64,000 nucleotides of DNA, taken from assembly GCF_001747085.1 (NCBI RefSeq), contig NZ_MDJD01000054.1, positions 496,001 through 560,000 of the forward strand. The letters run 5' to 3'. The position numbers and the translations under genes were made by a program. The notes below the pieces were generated by a model. The model saw nothing but the letters and a program-made list of their open reading frames with translations. It did not search any database and was not told where the DNA came from. This document shows, one piece after another, positions 56,801-64,000 of this stretch (positions are counted from its first letter, which is position 1; each line of letters opens with the position of its first letter). This DNA is from Flavivirga aquatica (GTDB lineage: Bacteria; Bacteroidota; Bacteroidia; Flavobacteriales; Flavobacteriaceae).

Positions 56801-57384
56801 TAGTAGCTACAGCGCTTACAGTAACAACACAGCCAGAAGATACTGCTGTTAGCGAAGAGTATGATACATCTATTTCTGTAGAAACAAATTCAGATATTAT
56901 TCAATGGCAAGTAAGTACTGATGCTGGTGTTACATGGAACGATATCACAGATGATACCACATATGATGGTTCACAAAGCGACACATTAAACATTACTGCT
57001 GCTCCAGAAGATTTTGATGGATATAAATACAGAGCTGTTTTAAATATTACAGGAAATAATTGCGAAAATGCCATCACCGACGAAATTCTTCTAACCGTAA
57101 CCCCAACAGGCGTTGTAGTTGTAACAGGTTTCTCTCCAAATAATGACGGTATAAATGACACATATTCAATCGATAATCTAAAAACACAATTCCCTAACTT
57201 CGAAATAGAAATATTTAATAGATGGGGGCGATCTGTATATAAAGGAAATGTTAACACACCAGATTGGAATGGAAAAAAAGATAATAATGGAGAACTTGTT
57301 CCTGTAGGTGTTTATTTTTACGTAGTAAATTTCAATACAGATGAAAGATCACCTGAAAAAGGAGAAATTTATGTTAGTAGATGA
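53896..57384 (+). CDS. T9SS type-B cargo protein with IgGFc-binding-like head and Asp-rich calcium repeats
   Basis: This 1162-residue protein has a signal peptide (about 1-22, MKKIHSKGLFILLFVLLSYK). The head (about 25-480, RHYIPPITDSDSGTNKIADQ, then HMYISTPSDEDVFYEVYA) resembles an IgGFc-binding-type domain. After an Ig-like module come Asp-rich, thrombospondin-type-3-like repeats (DTDGDSVPNSIDIDLDNDG, DSDGDNVEDASDLDSDNDG). A further Ig-like module (about 980-1072) and a sorting domain (TGFSPNNDGINDTYSIDNLK, NRWGRSVYKG, VPVGVYFYVVNF) end the chain. This sorting domain differs in subtype from those of the other three cargo genes. It is the closest paralogue of the protein at 58042. A perfect palindromic terminator follows. 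Confidence 0.87.
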   Translation: MKKIHSKGLFILLFVLLSYKGFSQLSTRHYIPPITDSDSGTNKIADQHMYISTPSDEDVFYEVYAANDLTIPFSSGVVSKAASVTVNLGTGYGQFVVRKQETSIVSKKGFIVNATSPVYVSIRFNSERTRGPGRRTPQQAGALVSKGKNALGKTFRVGAFTFARVRVSTLPVYLNFFSIMATEDNTSISFPGIAEPLNGNAGNNFWGDDSENILINAHNNDYIGKQLNKGESIIIALSQRNALIGQEITSDKDIVVNCGSILGSFISGGLDYGIDQIADTSKPTRPTTNEVEYIFVRGDGDDDHEKVLLVEHTPGTTYSINGGPSIDLNGFGGPRGTGIIQGDQYTNGYMHVVASAPIFAYQGVGRGGNDGNKGLFFVPPLNCSAIGNVESIANIDQIGSLDFSGSINIVTKNDATVSMTSSLFVGDIPLGTPTPVTGTDYVIYKVTDPLPNSTAPRNLIGDISIFSDRELYCSYSNYNSVATSGSFYSGFAAEPTISLNPTAALLGNCVNNVSINIPNAAIFDRFEWFVDTGSGFNQITVTDDTNPEYIPIEAGIYRVIGIIDCSTTRLSSRDFPISICPEDTDGDSVPNSIDIDLDNDGILNCDESNGNREIDLTAITTNIIPEGNGTPSISPSVNGNFTSTVPATNFGTETSVTYAMDFASPINLLLEYDISGSPLTVNQEFVIEVEDTKTLTLLNPDNQILVDTDFDGIFEPNVTLYHGFKIRFRINPLALPITNPTFTLSAYYVDQFTYKHINNSKTNDNQSSFKITEPCSPRDSDGDNVEDASDLDSDNDGIPDIIESLAPNNLTLSGVDANLDGLDDIFTRGTALVDSDNDLVFNFLDLDSDNDGIFDVEESGSGLPDTNFDGIIDDISTKIGANGWDDNAETTPDSGILNGDIRNTDTNTLFDYMVLDSDGDGCNDVTEAGFSDADNDGLLGDIAVTVDTNGLVNNATDGYNKDINNDSYIVATALTVTTQPEDTAVSEEYDTSISVETNSDIIQWQVSTDAGVTWNDITDDTTYDGSQSDTLNITAAPEDFDGYKYRAVLNITGNNCENAITDEILLTVTPTGVVVVTGFSPNNDGINDTYSIDNLKTQFPNFEIEIFNRWGRSVYKGNVNTPDWNGKKDNNGELVPVGVYFYVVNFNTDERSPEKGEIYVSR

Positions 57385-57420
57385 TATAAATTAGAGTTTT
57401 TAAAAAGCACTTATAAAATA

Positions 57421-57456
57421 AAAAACGCAGAATGATAATTATCATTCTGCGTTTTT
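57421..57456 (+). terminator. Bidirectional-type terminator after the third cargo gene
   Basis: An 18-bp perfect inverted repeat, AAAAACGCAGAATGATAA with its complement (57421-57438/57439-57456), has no spacer and ends in a T-run (57452-57457). It starts 36 bases after the stop codon at 57384. The symmetry allows termination in both directions, but only plus-strand transcription is expected here. Confidence 0.93.
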
Positions 57457-58041
57457 TATTCACGCTTATTTATATATGAAATGATATTTTTAAGCTAATA
57501 TCCGCTTAAAACCTAAATACGCAATTAAATTTTAGAGTATCAGTATAGATTTTTTCGGCTAGGTCTTTAAATTTTAAAAGTAAAATGTTTGCTTACTACG
57601 TTTTATCTTTAAATTGAATTAGTATATTTTTATTTCAATTTTATTATATTCACCAAATAATAAAGACATTCTAAAGAGTAATTTTGTTATACAATAAGGG
57701 TTAATCGAAAATTAATTGTCTTATAATAAAAAATAAAGGTGTAAATTCCTATTTTTTTTCTTATAAGAACTGTTGAAGTGTAAAATTAAAATTACACTTT
57801 ATTATTTTAATTAAAAATAAATTCTCCAAGGTTATACTTTGGGATTAAGGTAAAAATTGCTATTCCTGTAAACCTGCCTATCGGCAAATTAATAGGAATC
57901 TAAATATATAATTAACTCTCGACTTAAAAAAAGTCTAAATGAAACTAACATATGCTCTATGGCTTTGCCTAAATAGCTATTAGTTTAAAAATTCTTTATT
58001 TAATAATATTAATGAATTCATTTTTTTACAAAAAACTAGAA
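57457..58041. other. Long intergenic leader of the fourth cargo gene
   Basis: This 585-base AT-rich region has no ORF. It has an inverted repeat, AAGTGTAA (57776-57783)/TTACACTT (57792-57799), with an 8-base loop. The length suggests a long 5' leader or a regulatory region for the large cargo gene. No TAnnTTTG box was confidently placed. Confidence 0.4.
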
Positions 58042-61000
58042 ATGAGAAAGATTAACTGCCCCAAAGTATTATTTATAGTAACGCTTATTTTATTTAGCTT
58101 AAAAGGCTTTTCGCAATTAAGTAGAACGCACTATATACCACCATTAACTAATGCTGATCCAGCTATTCCTGGAGGTTCTATTCCTCAGGATCAACACATG
58201 TATATCTCTACACCTAGTGTAAATAATGTAACGTATACCATTATTGCTGTTGGTCAATCTACACCTTTATCTACAGGAGTGGTATCTAACGCGACACCTT
58301 TATCTATTCCTTTAGACACAGGAAATGGTCAGTTATTTATACCTGCAATCGAGACTAGTGTTGTTACTAATAACAGAGGGTATATTATTGAAGCTAGTGA
58401 ACCTATATATGTTTCTATTAGGGTTAATGCAGGTGCTCAAGCAGGTGCTTTTGTTAGTAAAGGACTTTCTGGATTAGGTACAACTTTTAGAGTAGGAGCT
58501 TATACTAATGAATCTGGCAGGACTCCAGGATCTTCAGGTATTAGTGATAACTTATTGAGTTTTGTTTCTGTTATGGCTACAGAAGACATGACAGCCGTTT
58601 CTTTTTCAGATATTTCTAACAATACAGAAGTTGTTAATTTTTCAGGAACATTCCCCTTAAATAACATTATTCTAAATAAAGGAGAATCTTACACCATAGC
58701 TATGAACAGCTATTCTAGAAGATTTTCTGAAACAAATAAGGATGGACTAATTGGAGCACTTGTACAATCAGATAAAGCTATTGCCGTTAATTGTGGTTCC
58801 GCAAATGGTAGTTTTGTTAAAGATGATGGTAGAGACTATGGCTTTGATCAAATTGTTGATTTCTCTAATGTTGGTAATGAATATATTTTTGTTAAAGGAG
58901 ATGGTCTTAATTCATTTGAAAATGTTTTAATTGTAGCCCATCTCGATAATACACAAATTAGAGTAAATGGAAATGCAGCTCCTATAGCAACTATTAATGC
59001 AGGTGAATATTATGTAATTGAAGGTCTTGAATATACTGCTGAAAACAATATGTATGTCCAGACTTCTGAAAATGTTTTTGCCTATCAAGGTGTAGGAGGT
59101 CCTAACCGAGCAGGATCTAATCAAGGCATGTTTTTTGTTCCTCCTTTAAGCTGTGAAGCTAGTGGTGATTTAGACAATATTGCCGACATTACTCATATAG
59201 GTTCAAAAAATTATACCGGAGGCATTACTATTGTAAGCAATGGCACTGTTACCATTTCCTCGGCTAGTGGAAATATACCAACAGGATCCGGTGACACAGT
59301 TACAGGAAAACCAGGTTACATGACATACAGAGTAGATGGCATTACTGGAGACATTACCGTTAGAAGTACAGGTGAATTATATTGTGCTTACGTTAATTTT
59401 AATGCTCAAGCTACATCTGGTAGTTTTTATTCGGGATTCCCATCACGCCCAGAAGTTAATTTTAATTTTGGTGTAACTTCGTTAGGTATCTGTATTCCTA
59501 ATGTCATTCTTGAAATAGATAATGCTGCAGATTTTACAAATGGTATACAATGGGCTATAGATACGGGTTCTGGATTTAGTGATATTCCTGGAGCAAACTC
59601 AGCAACTTTTACGCCAACAACACCTGGAATATACCAAGTAACAGGAACACTGTGTACTGGAAGAGATTTAAAATCTCAAGAAATATCGATAAGTGATTGC
59701 CCAGGTGATACCGATAATGATGGCGTTAATGATAATATTGATATCGATATCGACAATGATGGTATATTAAACTGTGTCGAGTCTTTAGGTAACCAAATTA
59801 TTGATTTATCAACCCCAACATCTGGAAATCTTGCAGTAGGAGGCTATACGTTTACTGGAAATGTAACTGCCAGTACTAATAATTCAGCTACAACACCATT
59901 TAGCGGAATGGCAGATGGCACTTTTTCTAGTGACACTTCTATATTTGATGCAACAAACGAATCTAGTACAACATATAACCTTAACTTTAATTCTCCTTTA
60001 AATTTATTATTAGAGTACCCTACTAATGGTAGTGTATTATTGACTAGTGATGACGAGATTATTATTCAGGTTCCTAATAATAAAACTGTTACGCTTTTAG
60101 ATCCTGATGATCAATTATTAGTAGATACGGATTTTGATGGTGTTTATGAAACTGGTGTAACACAAGTTACTGCGTTTGAGATAAGATTCAAATTAAATGG
60201 AGCATCCTTAGCTATAGGAACGGGTACATTTACTTTTTCATCACATGCCGTAGATAATTTTACTTATAAACATATAAATAAATCAGTAACATCTGCAAGT
60301 CAAGCTTCTTTTAAAATTACTGCAACTTGCTTACCAAGAGATTCGGATGGCGATGGTATTGACGATTCTCTTGATTTAGATAGTGATAATGATGGCATAC
60401 CTGACATTATTGAATCATTAGGACCAAATAATGTGACACCTTCGGGCATTATAAACTCTCAAGGTTATGACACAAACTTCAATATGAGTGCACTTCAAAT
60501 TGATACTGATAGCGATGGTGTTCCTGATTTTTTAGATTTAGATAGTGATAATGATGGTATTTATGATGTTCAAGAATCTGGCAGTGGTTTACCTGATACC
60601 AATTTTGATGGCATTATAGATAATATAATCGCAACTATGGGAACAAATGGCTGGGATAATAATGCGGAAACAGCTATAGATAGTGGTCTTATTGGTTATA
60701 CTATAAATAATGCAGATTCAGATAGTCTTTTCACTTATATTGATTTAGACAGTGATGCAGATGGTTGTAGTGATACTACCGAAGCTAATTTTTCTGATGG
60801 TAATAACGATGACCTTTTAGGTGATAATATACCAACAGTAGATATATTAGGAAAAGTTAACAATGCTACAGACGGGTACACAGGAGCCCCTAATGATGAT
60901 TATATAACTGCTGCAATTTCAATTACTATAACTAGTCAACCCGTAAATGATAATATATGTACATCCTCAAACACATCATTTACAGTTGCTTCTAATGCAG

Positions 61001-63189
61001 ACGCTTTTCAATGGGAAGTAAGTTCCGATAATGGTACTAGCTGGACAACTCTAACGAACAGTGTCGTTGATGGAGCAACATATAGTGATGTAACAACGAA
61101 TACATTAAGTGTTTCCAACACACCTAACTCTTTTAATAATTACCAATACAGAGTACTTTTAAATATCACAGGTAATACATGTGGTGGTATTTATACCAAT
61201 ACAGCTACTTTAACTGTAAACCCTTTTATTAGTCTTCCTAGCAGCCTATCACCTCTAGAATTATGTGATGGCTCAAATAATGATGGAACAGAAAACTTCG
61301 ATTTAACTAGCAAAAATCAGGATATTTTAGGGACACCTATTCCCGCTGCTTATACTGTAACATATTACACAGACCCTAGTAGAAATACTCCCTTTGAAAT
61401 TTCAAATATAACATCATACTCCTCTACAGGAGAAACCATATATGTTACAGTTACCGGGCCTAGTGGATGCCCTCCTAATACGAATTTACAATTTGATTTA
61501 ATTGTAAATCCATTCCCTTCTACTGGTATAGTGGCTAATTATGAACTTTGTGATGACGACACAGATGGTATACAGACCTTTGTTTTAGACTTTTTAGATG
61601 CCACAATATTAGGCACTCAATCGCCAACAGATTACGCTGTTAAATACTACTTAGCATCAGACGGTTCTGAAATAACAAACACTGTATCCTATGAAAACAG
61701 AACGCCCAACAGTGAGGCTATTATAGCAAGAGTAATAGGTCCAGGCGGATGCTTTGGTGACGATATCCCTTTTGATTTAATTGTACACCCTTTACCTAAT
61801 ATTTCTACAAACCTTCGTATAAATGTATGTGATGGTGACGCTGGAGATGATAGTACAGATGGCATATATCCCTTTGATACATCTAGTTTAGAATCTGATA
61901 TATTAAATGGAACAAACCCAGCTAACGTCACTACATATTATACTTACACTAACTCAAGTGGAATCTTTGTTAATGATGCAACATCATTACCTAATCCTTT
62001 AGTAACGTCGTCACAAACTATTACCGTTAGAGTAGAAAGTAACACTTTAGCAAATAGTATAAGTGGTCAAGCATGTTATAGTCAAATAGATATTCCTTTT
62101 ATTGTAAGTGTACAACCTGTTGCTAACCCTATAGCTCCAATAGAGGTATGTGACGGTGACGCTGGTGATGATGATGCAGATGGGATGTATCCTTTTAATA
62201 CATCGACATTTGAAGATGATATTTTAAATGGTCAAACAAGTATGATTGTATACTATACTTATATAGATGAATCTGGATCACAAGTTACTAAATCTAGATT
62301 TTTACCAGATCCATTACGTTCTGGTACCCAAACGATACTTGTTGAAGTAGAAAATTTCACGAATCCAAATTGTAGTGATACTACTAATATTGATTTAACT
62401 GTTAATTTATTACCAGGTTTTACAATAAGTGCTCAAACTCCCATATGTAATTCAACACCAGGCTCTGTTGTTACTTTAGATCCTGAAGAAGATAACCTAA
62501 CCGAAGTATACACATATCAATGGGTTAATTTAGCAAACCCATCTACAGTACTTGCAACGACTAATACTTACGATGCTTCAATTGCTGGAACATATAATGT
62601 AACTCTAACAAAAACAGATGGTACTGGATGTTCAAGATCAAGAGATGTAGAAGTTATTGAATCTGAAATAGCAACTATAACTATAGCAAACGTAGAGATT
62701 AATGATACTTCCGAAAATAATAGTGTCAAGATTATTGATGAAACCACTTTAGGTATTGGAGATTATGAATACGCCTTAGAAGAGGAGTCTTTAACAATTA
62801 ATGATGAAAGTACTTTTGACTATCAAGATGATTCATCCTTTTATAATGTAAGAGCTGGTTTCTACAATCTTTGGATTAGAGATAGAAATGGTTGTGGCAC
62901 CTCTACCCCACTTCATATAGCCGTAGTAGGTTATATAAAATACTTTACACCTAATGGAGATAATCAAAATGACTATTGGCAAATACAAGGAGTCAATGAT
63001 CTAATAAAACCAAGTAGTAATATTTTAATATATGACCGTTATGGTAAACTATTAAAACAAGTAGACCCTTTAGGTCTTGGTTGGGATGGTACTCTTAATG
63101 GTAAAATGTTACCTGCAGATGATTATTGGTTTAGAGTACATTTATTAGATGGAACAAGCTTTATGGGTCATTTCACATTAAAGCGATAA
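58042..63189 (+). CDS. T9SS type-B giant cargo protein with IgGFc-binding-like head, Asp-rich and Cys/Asp repeats
   Basis: ATG 58042 gives about 1715 residues with a typical signal peptide (MRKINCPKVLFIVTLILFSL, then KGFSQ). An earlier ATG at 58012 would add ten residues before it. The head and Asp-rich repeats are colinear with the preceding gene (HYIPPLTNADPAIPGGSIPQ; DSDGDGIDDSLDLDSDNDG; ESGSGLPDTNFDGIID). After the shared Ig-like module this protein diverges. It continues with four Cys/Asp repeats (ELCDGSNNDGTENF, ELCDDDTDGIQTF, VCDGDAGDD twice), an Ig-like module and a stalk. Its sorting domain (IKYFTPNGDNQNDYWQIQGV, DRYGKLLKQV, DDYWFRVHL) is of the subtype seen in the first cargo gene. 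Function beyond surface display or secretion is unknown. Confidence 0.88.
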   Translation: MRKINCPKVLFIVTLILFSLKGFSQLSRTHYIPPLTNADPAIPGGSIPQDQHMYISTPSVNNVTYTIIAVGQSTPLSTGVVSNATPLSIPLDTGNGQLFIPAIETSVVTNNRGYIIEASEPIYVSIRVNAGAQAGAFVSKGLSGLGTTFRVGAYTNESGRTPGSSGISDNLLSFVSVMATEDMTAVSFSDISNNTEVVNFSGTFPLNNIILNKGESYTIAMNSYSRRFSETNKDGLIGALVQSDKAIAVNCGSANGSFVKDDGRDYGFDQIVDFSNVGNEYIFVKGDGLNSFENVLIVAHLDNTQIRVNGNAAPIATINAGEYYVIEGLEYTAENNMYVQTSENVFAYQGVGGPNRAGSNQGMFFVPPLSCEASGDLDNIADITHIGSKNYTGGITIVSNGTVTISSASGNIPTGSGDTVTGKPGYMTYRVDGITGDITVRSTGELYCAYVNFNAQATSGSFYSGFPSRPEVNFNFGVTSLGICIPNVILEIDNAADFTNGIQWAIDTGSGFSDIPGANSATFTPTTPGIYQVTGTLCTGRDLKSQEISISDCPGDTDNDGVNDNIDIDIDNDGILNCVESLGNQIIDLSTPTSGNLAVGGYTFTGNVTASTNNSATTPFSGMADGTFSSDTSIFDATNESSTTYNLNFNSPLNLLLEYPTNGSVLLTSDDEIIIQVPNNKTVTLLDPDDQLLVDTDFDGVYETGVTQVTAFEIRFKLNGASLAIGTGTFTFSSHAVDNFTYKHINKSVTSASQASFKITATCLPRDSDGDGIDDSLDLDSDNDGIPDIIESLGPNNVTPSGIINSQGYDTNFNMSALQIDTDSDGVPDFLDLDSDNDGIYDVQESGSGLPDTNFDGIIDNIIATMGTNGWDNNAETAIDSGLIGYTINNADSDSLFTYIDLDSDADGCSDTTEANFSDGNNDDLLGDNIPTVDILGKVNNATDGYTGAPNDDYITAAISITITSQPVNDNICTSSNTSFTVASNADAFQWEVSSDNGTSWTTLTNSVVDGATYSDVTTNTLSVSNTPNSFNNYQYRVLLNITGNTCGGIYTNTATLTVNPFISLPSSLSPLELCDGSNNDGTENFDLTSKNQDILGTPIPAAYTVTYYTDPSRNTPFEISNITSYSSTGETIYVTVTGPSGCPPNTNLQFDLIVNPFPSTGIVANYELCDDDTDGIQTFVLDFLDATILGTQSPTDYAVKYYLASDGSEITNTVSYENRTPNSEAIIARVIGPGGCFGDDIPFDLIVHPLPNISTNLRINVCDGDAGDDSTDGIYPFDTSSLESDILNGTNPANVTTYYTYTNSSGIFVNDATSLPNPLVTSSQTITVRVESNTLANSISGQACYSQIDIPFIVSVQPVANPIAPIEVCDGDAGDDDADGMYPFNTSTFEDDILNGQTSMIVYYTYIDESGSQVTKSRFLPDPLRSGTQTILVEVENFTNPNCSDTTNIDLTVNLLPGFTISAQTPICNSTPGSVVTLDPEEDNLTEVYTYQWVNLANPSTVLATTNTYDASIAGTYNVTLTKTDGTGCSRSRDVEVIESEIATITIANVEINDTSENNSVKIIDETTLGIGDYEYALEEESLTINDESTFDYQDDSSFYNVRAGFYNLWIRDRNGCGTSTPLHIAVVGYIKYFTPNGDNQNDYWQIQGVNDLIKPSSNILIYDRYGKLLKQVDPLGLGWDGTLNGKMLPADDYWFRVHLLDGTSFMGHFTLKR

Positions 63190-63218
63190 AGCTCAATAAA
63201 AACTTAACAACATTAAAA

Positions 63219-63246
63219 ATATCCCATAGTACATACTATGGGATAT
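63219..63246 (+). terminator. Terminator after the fourth cargo gene
   Basis: The 12-bp perfect stem ATATCCCATAGT (63219-63230)/ACTATGGGATAT (63235-63246) has a 4-base loop and is followed by TTTTTTT. It closes the cargo array before uvrB. Confidence 0.95.
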
Positions 63247-63284
63247 TTTTTTGGTAATTTTATAAAATCATTTAGTCTTATAGA

Positions 63285-64000
63285 ATGCAATTTAAAATTG
63301 AATCAGAATTTAGTCCAACTGGAGATCAACCAAAAGCCATCAAAGAACTTATTGACGGCATCACTTCTAATGAAAAATATCAAACCTTACTCGGTGTAAC
63401 TGGATCTGGCAAAACATTTACAGTCGCCAACGTTATAGAAGAAGTGCAACGTCCAACGCTTGTTTTGGCTCATAATAAAACCTTAGCAGCTCAATTATAT
63501 TCTGAGTTTAAACAGTTTTTTCCAGATAACGCTGTTGAGTATTTTGTATCTTATTATGATTATTATCAACCAGAAGCCTATATTCCTGTTTCTGGTGTTT
63601 ATATAGAAAAAGATTTATCTATTAACGAAGAAATAGAGAAAATGCGTTTAAGTACAACTTCTTCCCTACTCTCGGGTCGACGTGATGTTTTGGTAGTAGC
63701 GTCAGTTTCTTGTTTATATGGTATTGGTAACCCTGTTGAATTTCAAAAAAATGTAATTACACTAGAACGTGATCAAGAAATATCTAGAACAAAATTATTA
63801 CATCAATTGGTACAAAGTTTGTATTCTAGAACAGAAGCAGAATTTAACCATGGTAATTTTAGAATAAAAGGCGATACTGTTGATATATTTCCTAGTTATG
63901 CTGATGATGCTTTTCGTATCCATTTTTTTGGTGATGAAATTGAAGATATTGAAGCTTTCGATATTCAAACAAATAAAGTTATAGAAAAGTATGATCGGCT
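63285..64000 (+). CDS. uvrB: Excinuclease ABC subunit B (5' part)
   Basis: ATG 63285 opens 238 codons that run off the right edge. The product starts [20 protein letters not shown]. Helicase motif I (Walker A) is [16 protein letters not shown]. The damage-recognition beta-hairpin signature is [19 protein letters not shown], unique to Uvr[21 protein letters not shown] and [17 protein letters not shown] continue the family pattern. It scans for DNA damage in the UvrABC repair complex. The remaining helicase domains and C-terminal UvrC-binding part are outside the window. Confidence 0.97.
   Translation, partial: MQFKIESEFSPTGDQPKAIKELIDGITSNEKYQTLLGVTGSGKTFTVANVIEEVQRPTLVLAHNKTLAAQLYSEFKQFFPDNAVEYFVSYYDYYQPEAYIPVSGVYIEKDLSINEEIEKMRLSTTSSLLSGRRDVLVVASVSCLYGIGNPVEFQKNVITLERDQEISRTKLLHQLVQSLYSRTEAEFNHGNFRIKGDTVDIFPSYADDAFRIHFFGDEIEDIEAFDIQTNKVIEKYDR

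Overview
This window is chromosomal DNA from a member of the Bacteroidota, almost certainly a marine Flavobacteriaceae species. It is AT-rich, uses promoter -7 elements of the TAnnTTTG type, lacks Shine-Dalgarno boxes, and encodes four large cargo proteins of the type IX secretion system (T9SS). It also carries a zeaxanthin-type carotenoid cluster and part of a polysaccharide utilization locus (PUL) aimed at a sulfated galactan.

Layout. Positions 1-561 hold the 5' end of a secreted protein on the minus strand. Positions 1007-11740 are a six-gene minus-strand operon: a GH110-like alpha-galactosidase, an SGNH esterase, a sulfatase, a GH2 beta-galactosidase, a second sulfatase and a GH42-like/GH167-like glycosidase, closed by a terminator at 941-965. 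No SusC/SusD pair is visible. A tRNA-Leu(GAG) at 12152-12237 borders this block. It is followed by a helical-repeat protein and a decayed flavin amine oxidase pseudogene. An eight-CxxCH multiheme cytochrome/TPR lipoprotein (14527-16770, minus) stands divergent to a MerR-type, B12-binding (CarH/LitR-like) regulator. That regulator leads directly into crtI-crtB-crtZ-crtY (17895-21839). A 9-bp perfect inverted repeat brackets the crtI -7 box, and one copy of the same 9-mer lies in the regulator's own promoter, so light/B12-controlled carotenogenesis is the best reading.

Positions 21861-27653 hold a thioredoxin-like protein, a lipoprotein, a Crp/Fnr regulator and housekeeping genes (DUF5606, def, ruvX, dapD). 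Positions 27746-37880 form a surface-glycan region on alternating strands: a GT9, a galactofuranosyltransferase-like enzyme divergent from UDP-galactopyranose mutase (glf), several GT2 and GT4 enzymes and a WaaP/Kdo-kinase-like protein. Positions 37902-45091 carry tsaC, cca, a GNAT, ctaA, a PRiA4_ORF3-like protein, a conserved protein with kinase-like motifs, and an ABC exporter pair.

Positions 45120-63189 are a tandem array of four very large T9SS type-B cargo proteins (1120, 1633, 1162 and about 1715 residues). They are assembled from interchangeable modules: beta-propeller, choice-of-anchor-L or IgGFc-binding-like heads, Cys-Asp-rich repeats, calcium-binding Asp-rich repeats, Ig-like domains and a sorting domain. 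The window ends inside uvrB (63285 onward).

The most noteworthy items are the CarH-like regulator with its visible operator, the modular T9SS array, the multiheme cytochrome lipoprotein beside the light regulator, and the kinase-like unknown at 42083-43144. All family names are read from sequence motifs without database searches.
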